16,572 bases of DNA from an uncultured Clostridia bacterium (GTDB lineage Bacteria > Bacillota > Clostridia > Christensenellales > UBA1242). The notes under the pieces are model-generated. The model was not told where the DNA came from, did not search any database, and saw only the letters and a program-made list of their open reading frames with translations. The position numbers were made by a program, and so were the translations under genes. Location: assembly GCA_946612575.1 (NCBI GenBank), contig CAMOEU010000005.1:1-16572 (forward strand), given 5' to 3'. Positions 1 to 7,219 of the stretch are shown here, piece by piece. Within the stretch, counting starts at the first letter, position 1. Each line of letters opens with the position of its first letter.

Positions 1-1616
1 CAGAACCTCCTGTTGAGCCAGAACCTCCTGTCGAACCAGTTCCTCCTGTTGAACCGGTTAAACCAGAGCCTCCAGTCAATACTGAGACTCCAGTCACACC
101 TGAAAAACCTGAAAAACCTGAAAAACCTAAAAAAGAAGAAAAACCAAAGAAAACATGGCCAGAATGGTCGACTAATGTGATGAGTAGTGACATATTCCTT
201 GGAATCGCTGTACTACTCTTATTCCTTAGTCCACTCTTGTCGCCAGTCACTGCATTGATTGGTGGCTTTATGCTCTTGGGATTTGCAGCCGCAAAAAGTG
301 ATTTTATAAACATGTTTAAAGACTTCAGCTTTAAAAAAGCAAAACTCTCAGAAGAAGATTTACTTAAACAACTTGACAAACAAAAAGACAGACAAATTAG
401 CAGAGCTGAAAGACAAAGAAACAGAAATATTTCTAAAGAAGATAAGAGACTTCTTAAAAATGTTAACAATCAAATTGACAAGAGAAACAACCTTGTAAAA
501 AAACTTGAAGACGAAAAAACAAAAGTTTCTAAAGCAATTTTGAAAGAAAACAACAGACTTGATGCGGAAATTGATAAGCATAAAAGTCTTTATTACACAA
601 TTATTATGAAAGATAATCCAGAAAAATTGGATAGCACTGATAAATCTATCTTGTCCCCTGAAATGAAAAAAATAATTAATGATTACAACAATATTCAAGA
701 AAGAATTAAAGAGCAAGAAAAGCTGAGTAATGATCAACTAAAATTACTTAAACAAGACAGAGATAATGTTTTGAAAAATGCAAAAAATGCTGAAAAAAAT
801 ATAAAGATTGCTGAAAAAGAAAAGCAAAAATACTTTAATGACCAAATAGCAAACTATGAGAATCGTAAAAAAGATTTGCTAAAAGATATTGAATCCAAAA
901 ATAATTTATTGAGGACAACAACAAACAAAGAAGATGAAGAACGCTATAAAAAAGAAATTGAAGGTTATGCCGACGATATCGATAAAGTAGAAAATGAAAA
1001 GAAAAAGTTTGAATCAGATTTTAAAGCCGGTGTAGACGAAAATATAAAAAAATACAACGAAACTATTGCTGAAAACAACAAACTTCTTACATCATCAAAT
1101 AAAGTGTTGAAAGAAAAAGAAGCAGCTGTTAAAAACTTTGAGGACCTCAAAGAAGAAGGAAAAGATAGTTATTCTATAGAAATCGAAAAGTTGAAAAAAG
1201 AGCAAATGTCTATAGCGGAACAATATCGCAAAGAACTTAAGCCAGAACAAGATAGAATTCAAATCAACCTCAAGAACCTTATCTCTGAAAAAGACATTCT
1301 CAACGAACAAGCCCAAACAGGCTCAGATAAATTCACTAAAGCTTCAGAAATTGCAAATATTAGCAGCCAAATTGCAGAAACTGACATTGACATTGAAAAT
1401 GCAAGAAAAGAAAGAAAAACTGGCCTAGAAAATTATACTCTTCAAGAAGATACTACACTTAAAGAAAAGAAAAAAGAAATTGAAGAGCAGAAAAAAGAAA
1501 AAGCAGAGATTATTGAAGATTATTATATTGATCCACAAATAAAGAAAGCTGTAAAATCTGCAGAAAAGGAATCTAAGAAACCACAAAACGGCGAACATCC
1601 AATTTTGGGTGTGTAA
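1..1616 (+). CDS. Partial (5' end missing) proline-rich / membrane-anchored coiled-coil protein
   Basis: The reading frame is open from the left edge (first full codon at base 3) to TAA at 1614-1616, so this is the C-terminal 537 residues of a longer protein. In order: a Pro/Glu/Val-rich linker of six-residue units (visible residues 1-33), three EKP repeats and a lysine-rich stretch (34-52), a hydrophobic segment (about 64-97) interrupted by SPLLSP, so either one long helix or a short hairpin, then about 430 residues rich in Lys, Glu, Asn and Gln with heptad-like spacing, a long coiled coil. Basic residues right after the hydrophobic segment suggest that the coiled coil is cytoplasmic. I recognise no enzymatic motif or named family. 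A surface or envelope scaffold protein with an extracellular N-terminal part is possible but is inference. A GTG at 177 begins a 479-residue ORF, but nothing supports it as the true start. ychF follows 34 bp downstream with no visible promoter. Confidence 0.75.
   Translation, partial: EPPVEPEPPVEPVPPVEPVKPEPPVNTETPVTPEKPEKPEKPKKEEKPKKTWPEWSTNVMSSDIFLGIAVLLLFLSPLLSPVTALIGGFMLLGFAAAKSDFINMFKDFSFKKAKLSEEDLLKQLDKQKDRQISRAERQRNRNISKEDKRLLKNVNNQIDKRNNLVKKLEDEKTKVSKAILKENNRLDAEIDKHKSLYYTIIMKDNPEKLDSTDKSILSPEMKKIINDYNNIQERIKEQEKLSNDQLKLLKQDRDNVLKNAKNAEKNIKIAEKEKQKYFNDQIANYENRKKDLLKDIESKNNLLRTTTNKEDEERYKKEIEGYADDIDKVENEKKKFESDFKAGVDENIKKYNETIAENNKLLTSSNKVLKEKEAAVKNFEDLKEEGKDSYSIEIEKLKKEQMSIAEQYRKELKPEQDRIQINLKNLISEKDILNEQAQTGSDKFTKASEIANISSQIAETDIDIENARKERKTGLENYTLQEDTTLKEKKKEIEEQKKEKAEIIEDYYIDPQIKKAVKSAEKESKKPQNGEHPILGV
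3..128 (+). repeat. In-frame short tandem repeats encoding a Pro-rich linker
   Basis: Five 18-base units, at 3-20, 21-38, 39-56, 66-83 and 84-101, are degenerate copies of GAACCTCCTGTTGAACCA and encode variants of EPPVEP. They are followed by three exact 9-base GAAAAACCT units (EKP) at 102-128. All stay in the reading frame of the partial gene. Such repeats usually form extended linkers next to a membrane or wall and readily change copy number by slippage. Confidence 0.8.
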
Positions 1617-1650
1617 AATAAAATAAAACAAACTTGGAGTGACATAAAAA

Positions 1651-2745
1651 ATGAAAATTGGAGTAGTAGGATTACCAAATGTTGGTAAAAGTTCTCTTTT
1701 TAATGCAATAACAGAAGCTGGTGCCGAAAGTGCCAACTATCCTTTCTGCACAATTGAGCCAAATGTCGGCATTGTTGATGTGCCTGACAAAAGACTTGAT
1801 GTGCTTGGAAAAATGTATAACACACAGAAGATTACCCCTGCAAGCATAGAATTTGTAGATATTGCAGGGCTTGTCGCTGGTGCAAGCAAAGGTGAAGGAC
1901 TTGGAAACAAATTCTTAAGTCACATTCGTGAAGTCGATGCAATTGTGCATGTTGTTAGATGTTTTGAAAACGAAAACATCATTCATGTGAGCGGCTCAAT
2001 CGACCCAAAAAGAGATATTGAAGTGATTGAGACCGAACTTGCTCTTTCTGACCTAGAACAAGTTTCAAAACTTCTCGAAAAAAACTCAAAACTTGTCAAG
2101 CAAACTGGAGACAAGTCACTTTTAACAACAGTGAATATGCTCTCAAGAATCAATGAAGAACTTGAAAACAACGGTCAAGCAAGAAATTTGGAGTTTGATG
2201 AAGACGAGCAAAAACTTTTGAAAAACTTCTCACTTCTCACCGCAAAACCAGTCATTTATGTGGCAAACATCGGCGAAAACGACATTGGAAAAGAAGACAA
2301 CAAATATGTCAAAGCAGTGAAAGAAATTGCTGAAAAAGAAAAAGCAAAAGTTGTTGTTTTGTGTGCAAAAATCGAAGAAGAAATTGTCGGACTTGACAAA
2401 GAAGACAGAGAAATGTTTAAACAAGAACTTGGCATCAAAGAATCTGGCCTTGAACAACTTGTTTCAACAAGCTATGACCTTCTTGGTCTTATGAGTTATC
2501 TTACCGCCGGTGAAAAGGAAGTTAGAGCCTGGACAATCAAAAAAGGCACAAAAGCCCCTCAAGCCGCAGGAAAAATTCACACCGACTTTGAAAAAGGTTT
2601 CATCAAGGCAGAAATTGTAAGTTATGATGACCTTGTAAAGGCCGGCTCTTTCCTTAAAGCAAGAGAAAACGGAAAAGTCCGTATTGAAGGCAAAGAATAT
2701 GTCATTCAAGATGGAGATGTCGTGCTCTTTAGATTTAACAACTAA
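1651..2745 (+). CDS. ychF: YchF/Ola1-family P-loop ATPase
   Basis: At 364 residues this is the normal length for YchF, a TRAFAC-class Obg-related NTPase that binds ribosomes and prefers ATP over GTP. Visible motifs are the P-loop GLPNVGKSS (7-15), the G3 motif DIAGLV (70-75) and NIGE (205-208) in place of the NKxD guanine-specificity motif, which fits the known ATP preference. A coiled-coil region lies in the middle, and the C-terminal part from about residue 278 matches the TGS domain. The ATG at 1651 has a Shine-Dalgarno-like GGAG at 1636-1639 and directly precedes the conserved KIGVVGLPN start. It is the first gene of a compact group with mrnC, rlmB and the sigma factor; the next gene starts 11 bp after its stop. 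I see no convincing promoter in the 34-bp upstream gap, so it may be co-transcribed with the coiled-coil gene. Identity is nearly certain. Confidence 0.97.
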   Translation: MKIGVVGLPNVGKSSLFNAITEAGAESANYPFCTIEPNVGIVDVPDKRLDVLGKMYNTQKITPASIEFVDIAGLVAGASKGEGLGNKFLSHIREVDAIVHVVRCFENENIIHVSGSIDPKRDIEVIETELALSDLEQVSKLLEKNSKLVKQTGDKSLLTTVNMLSRINEELENNGQARNLEFDEDEQKLLKNFSLLTAKPVIYVANIGENDIGKEDNKYVKAVKEIAEKEKAKVVVLCAKIEEEIVGLDKEDREMFKQELGIKESGLEQLVSTSYDLLGLMSYLTAGEKEVRAWTIKKGTKAPQAAGKIHTDFEKGFIKAEIVSYDDLVKAGSFLKARENGKVRIEGKEYVIQDGDVVLFRFNN

Positions 2746-2756
2746 AAGGTGTTTAT

Positions 2757-3125
2757 ATGGAAATTGAAGATCAATTGTCCCCTCTTGCTCTTGCATTTAT
2801 CGGTGATGCAATACATACTGCATTTGTGAGAGAAAAAGTTTTGCTTGCAAAAACAAACAAACTTGCAAACTATCACAATGAAGCAAAAAAGTATTGCAAT
2901 GCAAAAAAACAGATGGAAACTCTTGAAAAAATCTTGGATTCTTTAAGTGAAGAAGAGTTTAACATCGTGAGAAAAGCAAGAAATGCACACTCAAAACACG
3001 GTGCAAAAAATTTTGATGAAGAAACATATAAAAAAGCTACCGCTTTTGAAGCACTTGTCGGCTTTTTATATTTGAAAAAACAAACAAAAAGACTAAATGA
3101 AATTCTTGAAATTTCAATGGAGTAA
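2757..3125 (+). CDS. mrnC: Mini-ribonuclease III
   Basis: This 122-residue protein is a stand-alone RNase III catalytic domain without a dsRNA-binding domain, the signature of Mini-III, which in Bacillus trims the ends of 23S rRNA precursors. Visible motifs are LAFIGDA (12-18, predicted metal-binding D17), RKARNAH (72-78) and YKKATAFEALVGFLYL (91-106, predicted catalytic E98). The start ATG follows AAGGTG (2746-2751) at normal spacing. It lies 11 bp after ychF and 2 bp before rlmB, so translational coupling is likely. In Bacillus mrnC lies next to the rlmB homologue yacO and near sigH, the same order as here. Confidence 0.95.
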   Translation: MEIEDQLSPLALAFIGDAIHTAFVREKVLLAKTNKLANYHNEAKKYCNAKKQMETLEKILDSLSEEEFNIVRKARNAHSKHGAKNFDEETYKKATAFEALVGFLYLKKQTKRLNEILEISME

Positions 3126-3127
3126 AA

Positions 3128-3844
3128 ATGAATATTGAAGGAAGAAATCAGGTTTTTGAAGCAATAAAAAACGGCACAACAATCAATAAAATTCTTATTG
3201 ACAAAAATTTTTCAACAAGAAAAGATGATTTGATTGCCCTTGCAAGCAAAAACAGAATAAAAATCGAGTATTTGCCAAAAAAACAACTTGACAGTCTCAG
3301 TGTGACAGGTCATCACCAAGGTTTTATCGCCCAAGCAGTGGAATTTGAATATTCTTCTGTTGAAGATATTTTGCAAGCCGCAAAAGGACACGATGCTTTT
3401 GTTGTTTTGCTTGACGGAATTGAAGATCCTCACAATTTTGGTGCGATTATAAGAACTTGTGAATGTGCTGGTGTTGATGGAATCATCATTCCAAAAAACA
3501 GAGCTTGCCAGGTCAATGAAACTGTTATCCGCACAAGTACTGGTGCAATTGCAAATATGAAAATTGCAAGAGTGACAAATCTTAAAGAAGCTATTGACAC
3601 ACTAAAAGAAAACGGACTTTGGATTTATGTTTGTGAAACTGGTGGAGAGTCAATTTACAAACAAAATCTCACTGGCCCAATTGGAATTGTTGTTGGTTCA
3701 GAAGGTTTTGGAGTTAAACAATCACTCAGATCTTACTGTGATGGAATTGTCACTTTGCCACTTAAAGGAAGTGTAAACTCACTTAATGCATCTGTCGCAA
3801 GTGCAATCACAATTTATGAAATTTTAAGACAAAGAGAACAATAA
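3128..3844 (+). CDS. rlmB: 23S rRNA (guanosine-2'-O-)-methyltransferase, TrmH/SpoU family
   Basis: This is a 238-residue SPOUT (trefoil-knot) methyltransferase. It has an N-terminal L30e-like substrate-binding domain (about 1-72, with GHHQGF at 61-66) and a C-terminal knot with all three SpoU motifs: motif 1 around DGIEDPHNFGAIIRT (96-110, conserved N103 and R109), motif 2 IVVGSEGFGV (187-196) and motif 3 LPLKGSVNSLNAS (210-222). By family it transfers methyl from S-adenosylmethionine to a ribose 2'-OH of 23S rRNA (G2251 in E. coli). The exact target here cannot be read from sequence, and a closely related paralogue such as YsgA-type enzymes is the alternative. The start ATG lies 2 bp after the mrnC stop and its ribosome-binding site (GGAG) lies inside the end of mrnC. 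Confidence 0.92.
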   Translation: MNIEGRNQVFEAIKNGTTINKILIDKNFSTRKDDLIALASKNRIKIEYLPKKQLDSLSVTGHHQGFIAQAVEFEYSSVEDILQAAKGHDAFVVLLDGIEDPHNFGAIIRTCECAGVDGIIIPKNRACQVNETVIRTSTGAIANMKIARVTNLKEAIDTLKENGLWIYVCETGGESIYKQNLTGPIGIVVGSEGFGVKQSLRSYCDGIVTLPLKGSVNSLNASVASAITIYEILRQREQ

Positions 3845-3846
3845 AA

Positions 3847-4461
3847 ATGACAAAAATCGACAAAAATTTGATTTCGGATGAAGATTTACTCAAAAAAATC
3901 AAAAATGGCGACGAAAATGCTGAAAACGAAATTCTTGCAAGATACAAGGATTTGGTTGTCAAAATAAGTCGCTGTTATTTTATTGTCGGTGATGATATTG
4001 AAGACATTATTCAAGAAGGAATGATTGGGCTTTATAAAGCAATAAAAAACTATGATTCTTCAAAAGAAGCAAAATTTAAAACATTTGCAGTGCTTTGCAT
4101 AAAACATCAAATTCAGAATGCAATAAAGTTGTCAAACACAAACAAAAACAAACCACTTTCTGATGCAATTTCACTTCAAGACTTGTCCCCTGCAGAAAAT
4201 GAAGATGACTTTGTTTCTGCCCCAATCGAACTTTTGTTTGAATATGACCCAATTGAAAAAGCAATTGACAAAGAGGAATTTTTGAATCTAAACAATCAAA
4301 TCAAATCTATTTTGTCAAAATTTGAATTTGAAGTGCTCAAATTTTACCTTCAAGGTTATACATACAAAGAAATCTCAAAAAGTTTGAATGTCTCTCCAAA
4401 AAGCATAGACAACTCACTTTCAAGAATAAAAAACAAACTTAAAGCAAAACTTGTCAAATAG
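3847..4461 (+). CDS. sigH: SigH-like RNA polymerase sigma factor (sigma-70 family)
   Basis: The 204-residue protein has sigma region 2 (about 24-98), including YFIVGDDIEDIIQEGMIGL (44-62), and a region 4 helix-turn-helix (about 171-197) containing KSIDNSLSRIKNKL. Both resemble Bacillus SigH (Spo0H) more than SigA or ECF factors; region 1.1 and a full region 3 are absent. Bacillus SigH directs transition-state, competence and early sporulation genes. The regulon here is unknown, since nothing in the window shows sporulation. It starts 2 bp after rlmB with only a weak purine-rich ribosome site, so coupling to rlmB is likely. The yacP gene that sits between rlmB and sigH in Bacillus is missing. 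The stop is TAG. SigI or another alternative sigma is less likely given the motifs and the neighbourhood. Confidence 0.88.
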   Translation: MTKIDKNLISDEDLLKKIKNGDENAENEILARYKDLVVKISRCYFIVGDDIEDIIQEGMIGLYKAIKNYDSSKEAKFKTFAVLCIKHQIQNAIKLSNTNKNKPLSDAISLQDLSPAENEDDFVSAPIELLFEYDPIEKAIDKEEFLNLNNQIKSILSKFEFEVLKFYLQGYTYKEISKSLNVSPKSIDNSLSRIKNKLKAKLVK

Positions 4462-4464
4462 TTT

Positions 4465-4493
4465 TTGACTTTTTCTTTTTGTTTATATAAAAT
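4465..4493 (+). promoter_or_regulatory. Sigma-A type promoter of glnS
   Basis: A -35 box TTGACT (4465-4470) and a -10 box TAAAAT (4488-4493) are separated by 17 bp. Transcription would begin near 4500, leaving about 14 bases before the glnS ATG, just enough for the AGGAG ribosome site (4503-4507). That leaves no room for a T-box or other leader regulator. Confidence 0.7.
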
Positions 4494-4513
4494 AAAATCT
4501 ATAGGAGAAAACG

Positions 4514-6220
4514 ATGGAATTTAGTAAGACAGGACTTGACATAAACACTATCACACCAGACAATGAAGTTGAAGAAGAAATTATTGCAGACATCAAAAGC
4601 GGAAAAACAAAGGAAGTTATCACCCGTTGCCCACCAGAACCAAGTGGTTATTGGCACATCGCCCATGCAAAGGCTTGGACAATTGACTTTGAAACAGCAA
4701 AGAAGTTTGGTGGAAAGACTTATCTTCGTATGGATGACACAAATCCTATCAAAGAAGAAGGTGAATTTTCTGACAGTTATATGAGCGACCTTGCTTGGCT
4801 TGGATACAAACCTGATAAGCTTATTTTTGCAAGTGAAGCATATTTTGATGACATATATAAAATCGCTGAGCAAATGATTATGGACGGAAAGGCCTATGTT
4901 TGCGAACTTTCTGCCGATGAAGTCAGTGCAACTCGTGGCACTTTGACCGAACCAGGAAAGGAAAGTCCTTACAGAAACCGTACTCCAGAAGAAAACTTGA
5001 GACTTTTCAGAGCAATGAGAGATGGAAAGTTTGAAGACGGAAAAGCAACTCTTAGAGCAAAAATTGATATGGCTCACCCAAATATGAATATGAGAGACCC
5101 TGTTATGTATAGAGTTCTCAGAGCCACTCACTATAAACTTGGAAACAAATGGTGCATCTACCCTATGTATGACTTTGCACACCCTATGGAAGATGCTCTT
5201 GAAGGTGTGACTTACAGTTTGTGCTCAATGGAATTTCACGAACACAGACCACTTTACGATTGGTTTGTCGAGAATGGTTGGAAAAAACCTTACGGACCAA
5301 AGCAAAGAGAATTTTCTCGTCTTACAATCGAAAATGTCTTGATCGGAAAAAGATATCTCAAACAACTTGTCAAAGAAGGTTATGTAAATGGCTGGGATGA
5401 CCCAAGATATCCTACACTTGTTGGTGTTCGTCGCCGTGGATACACAGCAAAAGCCATCAAAGATTTTGTAAAATCAGTCGGCTGGGGAAACTCTCTTGAA
5501 GTGACTGTCCCATATTCTGCTCTTGAATATTATGTCAGAGAAGACCTAAACAAAATTGCCACTCGTGCAATGGTTGTTTTGGACCCACTTAAAGTGGTAA
5601 TTACAAACTATAATGGCAGTGAAGATATTGAAATTGACAACAACCCAAATGATGAAAATGCTGGAAAACACACTGCAAAATTCAGCAATGTGATTTATAT
5701 TGAAAAAGAAGATTTCAGCATAAACCCACCACCAAAATACAACCGTCTTGTTGAAGGTGGAATTGTCCGTCTTAAAGGTGCTTACATCATCAAATGCAAC
5801 AAAGTTGTATATGGCAAAGATGGTGAAATTGACCATCTTGAATGTGAATACATTGAAAACACAAAGAGTGGAAACGACACATCTGGTATCAAATGCAAAG
5901 GTACAATTCATTTTGTAAGCGAAGATAATTGCTTCCCAGTGACAATCAGAGAGTTTAAAAATCTTATCAAGGCAGAATATAAAAACCCTGCAAAAGCACT
6001 TTCTGAAGGCACTCCAATCAGCGAAATTTTGGAAGAAAATTCTCTCACAGAGAAAACTGCTCTCGCTGAAAACTTCCTTAAAACAGCAAAAGTGGAAGAC
6101 AAATTCCAATTTATGAGAAAAGGATATTATTGTGTTGATAAAGACTCTACTGCCGATAAGTTGGTTTTCAACAGCACTATATCACTTAAAGACAGTTTCA
6201 AATTGCCAAAAACAAACTAA
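4514..6220 (+). CDS. glnS: Glutaminyl-tRNA synthetase (class I)
   Basis: The protein charges tRNA-Gln with glutamine using ATP. At 568 residues it matches bacterial GlnRS: a Rossmann catalytic core with RCPPEPSGYWHIAHAK (38-53), the YPMYDFAHPMEDALEG (216-231) and WDDPRYPTL (294-302) blocks, then the two beta-barrel anticodon-binding domains (about 340-568). The AGGAG at 4503-4507 fixes the ATG start. The KPLP-like GluRS signatures are absent, and the length and C-terminal barrels fit GlnRS rather than bacterial GluRS. Two signatures are odd: HIGH reads HIAH (48-51), and the KMSKS-equivalent loop, MSKR in E. coli GlnRS, reads IGKR (277-280) and keeps only the lysine and following arginine. Many Bacillota lack GlnRS and use Glu-tRNA(Gln) amidotransferase, so an ancient horizontal origin is plausible. 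It is a single-gene unit with its own promoter and terminator. Confidence 0.96.
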   Translation: MEFSKTGLDINTITPDNEVEEEIIADIKSGKTKEVITRCPPEPSGYWHIAHAKAWTIDFETAKKFGGKTYLRMDDTNPIKEEGEFSDSYMSDLAWLGYKPDKLIFASEAYFDDIYKIAEQMIMDGKAYVCELSADEVSATRGTLTEPGKESPYRNRTPEENLRLFRAMRDGKFEDGKATLRAKIDMAHPNMNMRDPVMYRVLRATHYKLGNKWCIYPMYDFAHPMEDALEGVTYSLCSMEFHEHRPLYDWFVENGWKKPYGPKQREFSRLTIENVLIGKRYLKQLVKEGYVNGWDDPRYPTLVGVRRRGYTAKAIKDFVKSVGWGNSLEVTVPYSALEYYVREDLNKIATRAMVVLDPLKVVITNYNGSEDIEIDNNPNDENAGKHTAKFSNVIYIEKEDFSINPPPKYNRLVEGGIVRLKGAYIIKCNKVVYGKDGEIDHLECEYIENTKSGNDTSGIKCKGTIHFVSEDNCFPVTIREFKNLIKAEYKNPAKALSEGTPISEILEENSLTEKTALAENFLKTAKVEDKFQFMRKGYYCVDKDSTADKLVFNSTISLKDSFKLPKTN

Positions 6221-6244
6221 ATGAGATGAAAATCTCATTTTTTT
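6221..6244 (+). terminator. Intrinsic terminator after glnS
   Basis: ATGAGAT (6221-6227) and ATCTCAT (6232-6238) form a perfect 7-bp stem with a GAAA tetraloop, followed by a T-tract ending at 6244. It begins at the base after the glnS stop. Confidence 0.88.
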
Positions 6245-6246
6245 GT

Positions 6247-6275
6247 TGGACAAAATATGGTTTTTTGTTTATAAT
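6247..6275 (+). promoter_or_regulatory. Sigma-A type promoter of the 8-TM protein gene
   Basis: A -35 TGGACA (6247-6252) and a consensus -10 TATAAT (6270-6275) are separated by 17 bp. The predicted transcription start falls at about 6282, which is the A of the first plausible ATG, so the transcript would have no leader. Confidence 0.75.
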
Positions 6276-6281
6276 AATTCT

Positions 6282-7007
6282 ATGTTAATGATTTCTGTGA
6301 TTTGTTTGCTTGCAGCAACGATTATATTTGCGGTGTCGAGTTGTTTTGTAAAGAAAAACACCCCAGCATTTTTCTTGCTTAAAGCCGCATCAATCATTTC
6401 ACTTGCATTCTTTGCTGTTTTGTGTGCAAATTACAAACATTCGTTTGATGGCTATTCCATCTTGCTTATCTTGAGTGTTTTCCCTGCATTTATCACCCTG
6501 TTTGACTTGAAATCTTACATCGACAGCAAAAACAACACAAAAACAAATGAAGAAATCTTCGCTGAAGAAAACGATATTCCAAAAAAACAGAAAAAACAAA
6601 GCAAACTTTTGCAGTCAAATGGGCAAATCTTGTTTGGAATTGCCACACTCCTAAGTGCTGTTTGCATTTCTATTGCAAGTTTGTATAAAGGCATTGAAAC
6701 AGTTTATAGTTTTGGTCTTGGCATTTCAGTTGGTTTTGCTCTCACATTCCTTGCAATCATAATCAAAAAAAATATCCCTGCTTTTGACCTTTTGAATTTG
6801 TTTTTGATTTTTGTTTCAACAGGACTTCTGTTTGCACAAATCTTGATGGTTGTGCTCTACTCAACTGTACTTGCAAACTTAATTTACTGCGGTGGAGTTG
6901 CAATTGTTTGCATATACAACCTTCTTAAAATCAAATATAACAGCAAATTTTTGGATTTAATTTACTTTCTTGGAATGATTTGCCTGATTGCTTCAATCAT
7001 CGTTTAA
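6282..7007 (+). CDS. Hypothetical 8-TM integral membrane protein with internal duplication
   Basis: The 241-residue protein has about eight predicted membrane helices (near 3-22, 29-49, 56-74, 115-134, 141-161, 168-190, 195-214, 223-241) split by a charged, Lys/Glu/Asn-rich cytoplasmic-like loop (about 80-112). VKKNTPAFFLLK (23-34) recurs as IKKNIPAFDLLN (161-172) at the same place relative to the helices, which points to a duplication of the two halves. I recognise no family. An eight-helix YhhN/TMEM86-like protein is one possibility, but I see no diagnostic motif for it. The ATG at 6282 (or 6288) was chosen because the in-frame TTG at 6243 lies inside the glnS terminator and upstream of this gene's promoter. 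No Shine-Dalgarno is present; see the leaderless finding. The gene is monocistronic, with its own promoter and terminator. Confidence 0.8.
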   Translation: MLMISVICLLAATIIFAVSSCFVKKNTPAFFLLKAASIISLAFFAVLCANYKHSFDGYSILLILSVFPAFITLFDLKSYIDSKNNTKTNEEIFAEENDIPKKQKKQSKLLQSNGQILFGIATLLSAVCISIASLYKGIETVYSFGLGISVGFALTFLAIIIKKNIPAFDLLNLFLIFVSTGLLFAQILMVVLYSTVLANLIYCGGVAIVCIYNLLKIKYNSKFLDLIYFLGMICLIASIIV

Positions 7008-7030
7008 AACACCAAAATTGGTGTTTTTTT
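7008..7030 (+). terminator. Intrinsic terminator after the 8-TM gene
   Basis: AACACCAA (7008-7015) and TTGGTGTT (7018-7025) are complementary and are followed by a T-tract to 7030. In practice the loop will be about 4-6 bases. It starts directly after the stop codon. Confidence 0.88.
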
Positions 7031-7059
7031 GTTGATTTGACATTTTTTGGAATATTCTC

Positions 7060-7089
7060 TTGACATTGAGAATATAAATGTATTATAAT
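7060..7089 (+). promoter_or_regulatory. Promoter of tRNA-fMet
   Basis: A perfect TTGACA (7060-7065) and a perfect TATAAT (7084-7089) are separated by 18 bp. Transcription would start near 7096, five bases before the mature tRNA. This is one of the strongest promoters in the window, as expected for a stable RNA. Confidence 0.88.
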
Positions 7090-7100
7090 ACCAATGTTGA

Positions 7101-7177
7101 CGCGAGGTAGAGCAGCTCGGAAGCTCGCCGGGCTCATAACCCGGAGGTCGCTGGTTCAAATCCGGCCCTCGCAACCA
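7101..7177 (+). tRNA. Initiator tRNA-fMet (anticodon CAU)
   Basis: The 77-base cloverleaf has the CCA end encoded. Acceptor strands are CGCGAGG (7101-7107) and CCTCGCA (7167-7173), with the unpaired C1-A72 that marks bacterial initiators. The D-stem is GAGC/GCTC. The anticodon stem is CCGGG/CCCGG with three consecutive G-C pairs next to the loop (7133-7139), the second initiator hallmark, and the anticodon CAT is at 7135-7137. The T-stem GCTGG/CCGGC contains one G-T wobble, and the T-loop is TTCAAAT. It is the tRNA that carries formyl-methionine to the ribosomal P site to start translation. It forms a single-gene transcription unit with its own promoter and terminator. Confidence 0.98.
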
Positions 7178-7185
7178 AATAAAGA

Positions 7186-7215
7186 AAAGACTAGATGCTG
7201 AATCTGGTCTTTTTT
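7186..7215 (+). terminator. Intrinsic terminator after tRNA-fMet
   Basis: AGACTAGAT (7188-7196) pairs with ATCTGGTCT (7202-7210) with one G-T wobble and a 5-base loop, followed by a T-tract to 7215. Confidence 0.85.
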
Positions 7216-7219
7216 ATTG

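Noticed and set aside
3..128. CRISPR array or non-coding tandem repeat
   Set aside because: Units are 9 or 18 bases, in frame, with no spacers, and encode a proline-rich linker.
177..1616. GTG at 177 as the start of the coiled-coil gene
   Set aside because: The same frame is open and clearly coding (Pro-rich repeats) back to base 3, with no ribosome site before the GTG, so the gene is truncated by the window.
4462..4513. T-box riboswitch upstream of glnS
   Set aside because: The predicted leader is only about 14 bases and the whole gap is 52 bases, too short for any T-box.
4499..5182. 227-residue antisense ORF across glnS (and similar long antisense ORFs in gyrB, gyrA and helD)
   Set aside because: They lie opposite strongly conserved genes, are rich in Phe, Cys and Ser as expected of a reverse-strand shadow, and have no ribosome site.
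6243..6281. TTG start for the 8-TM protein at 6243
   Set aside because: It lies in the T-tract of the glnS terminator and upstream of the gene's own promoter.
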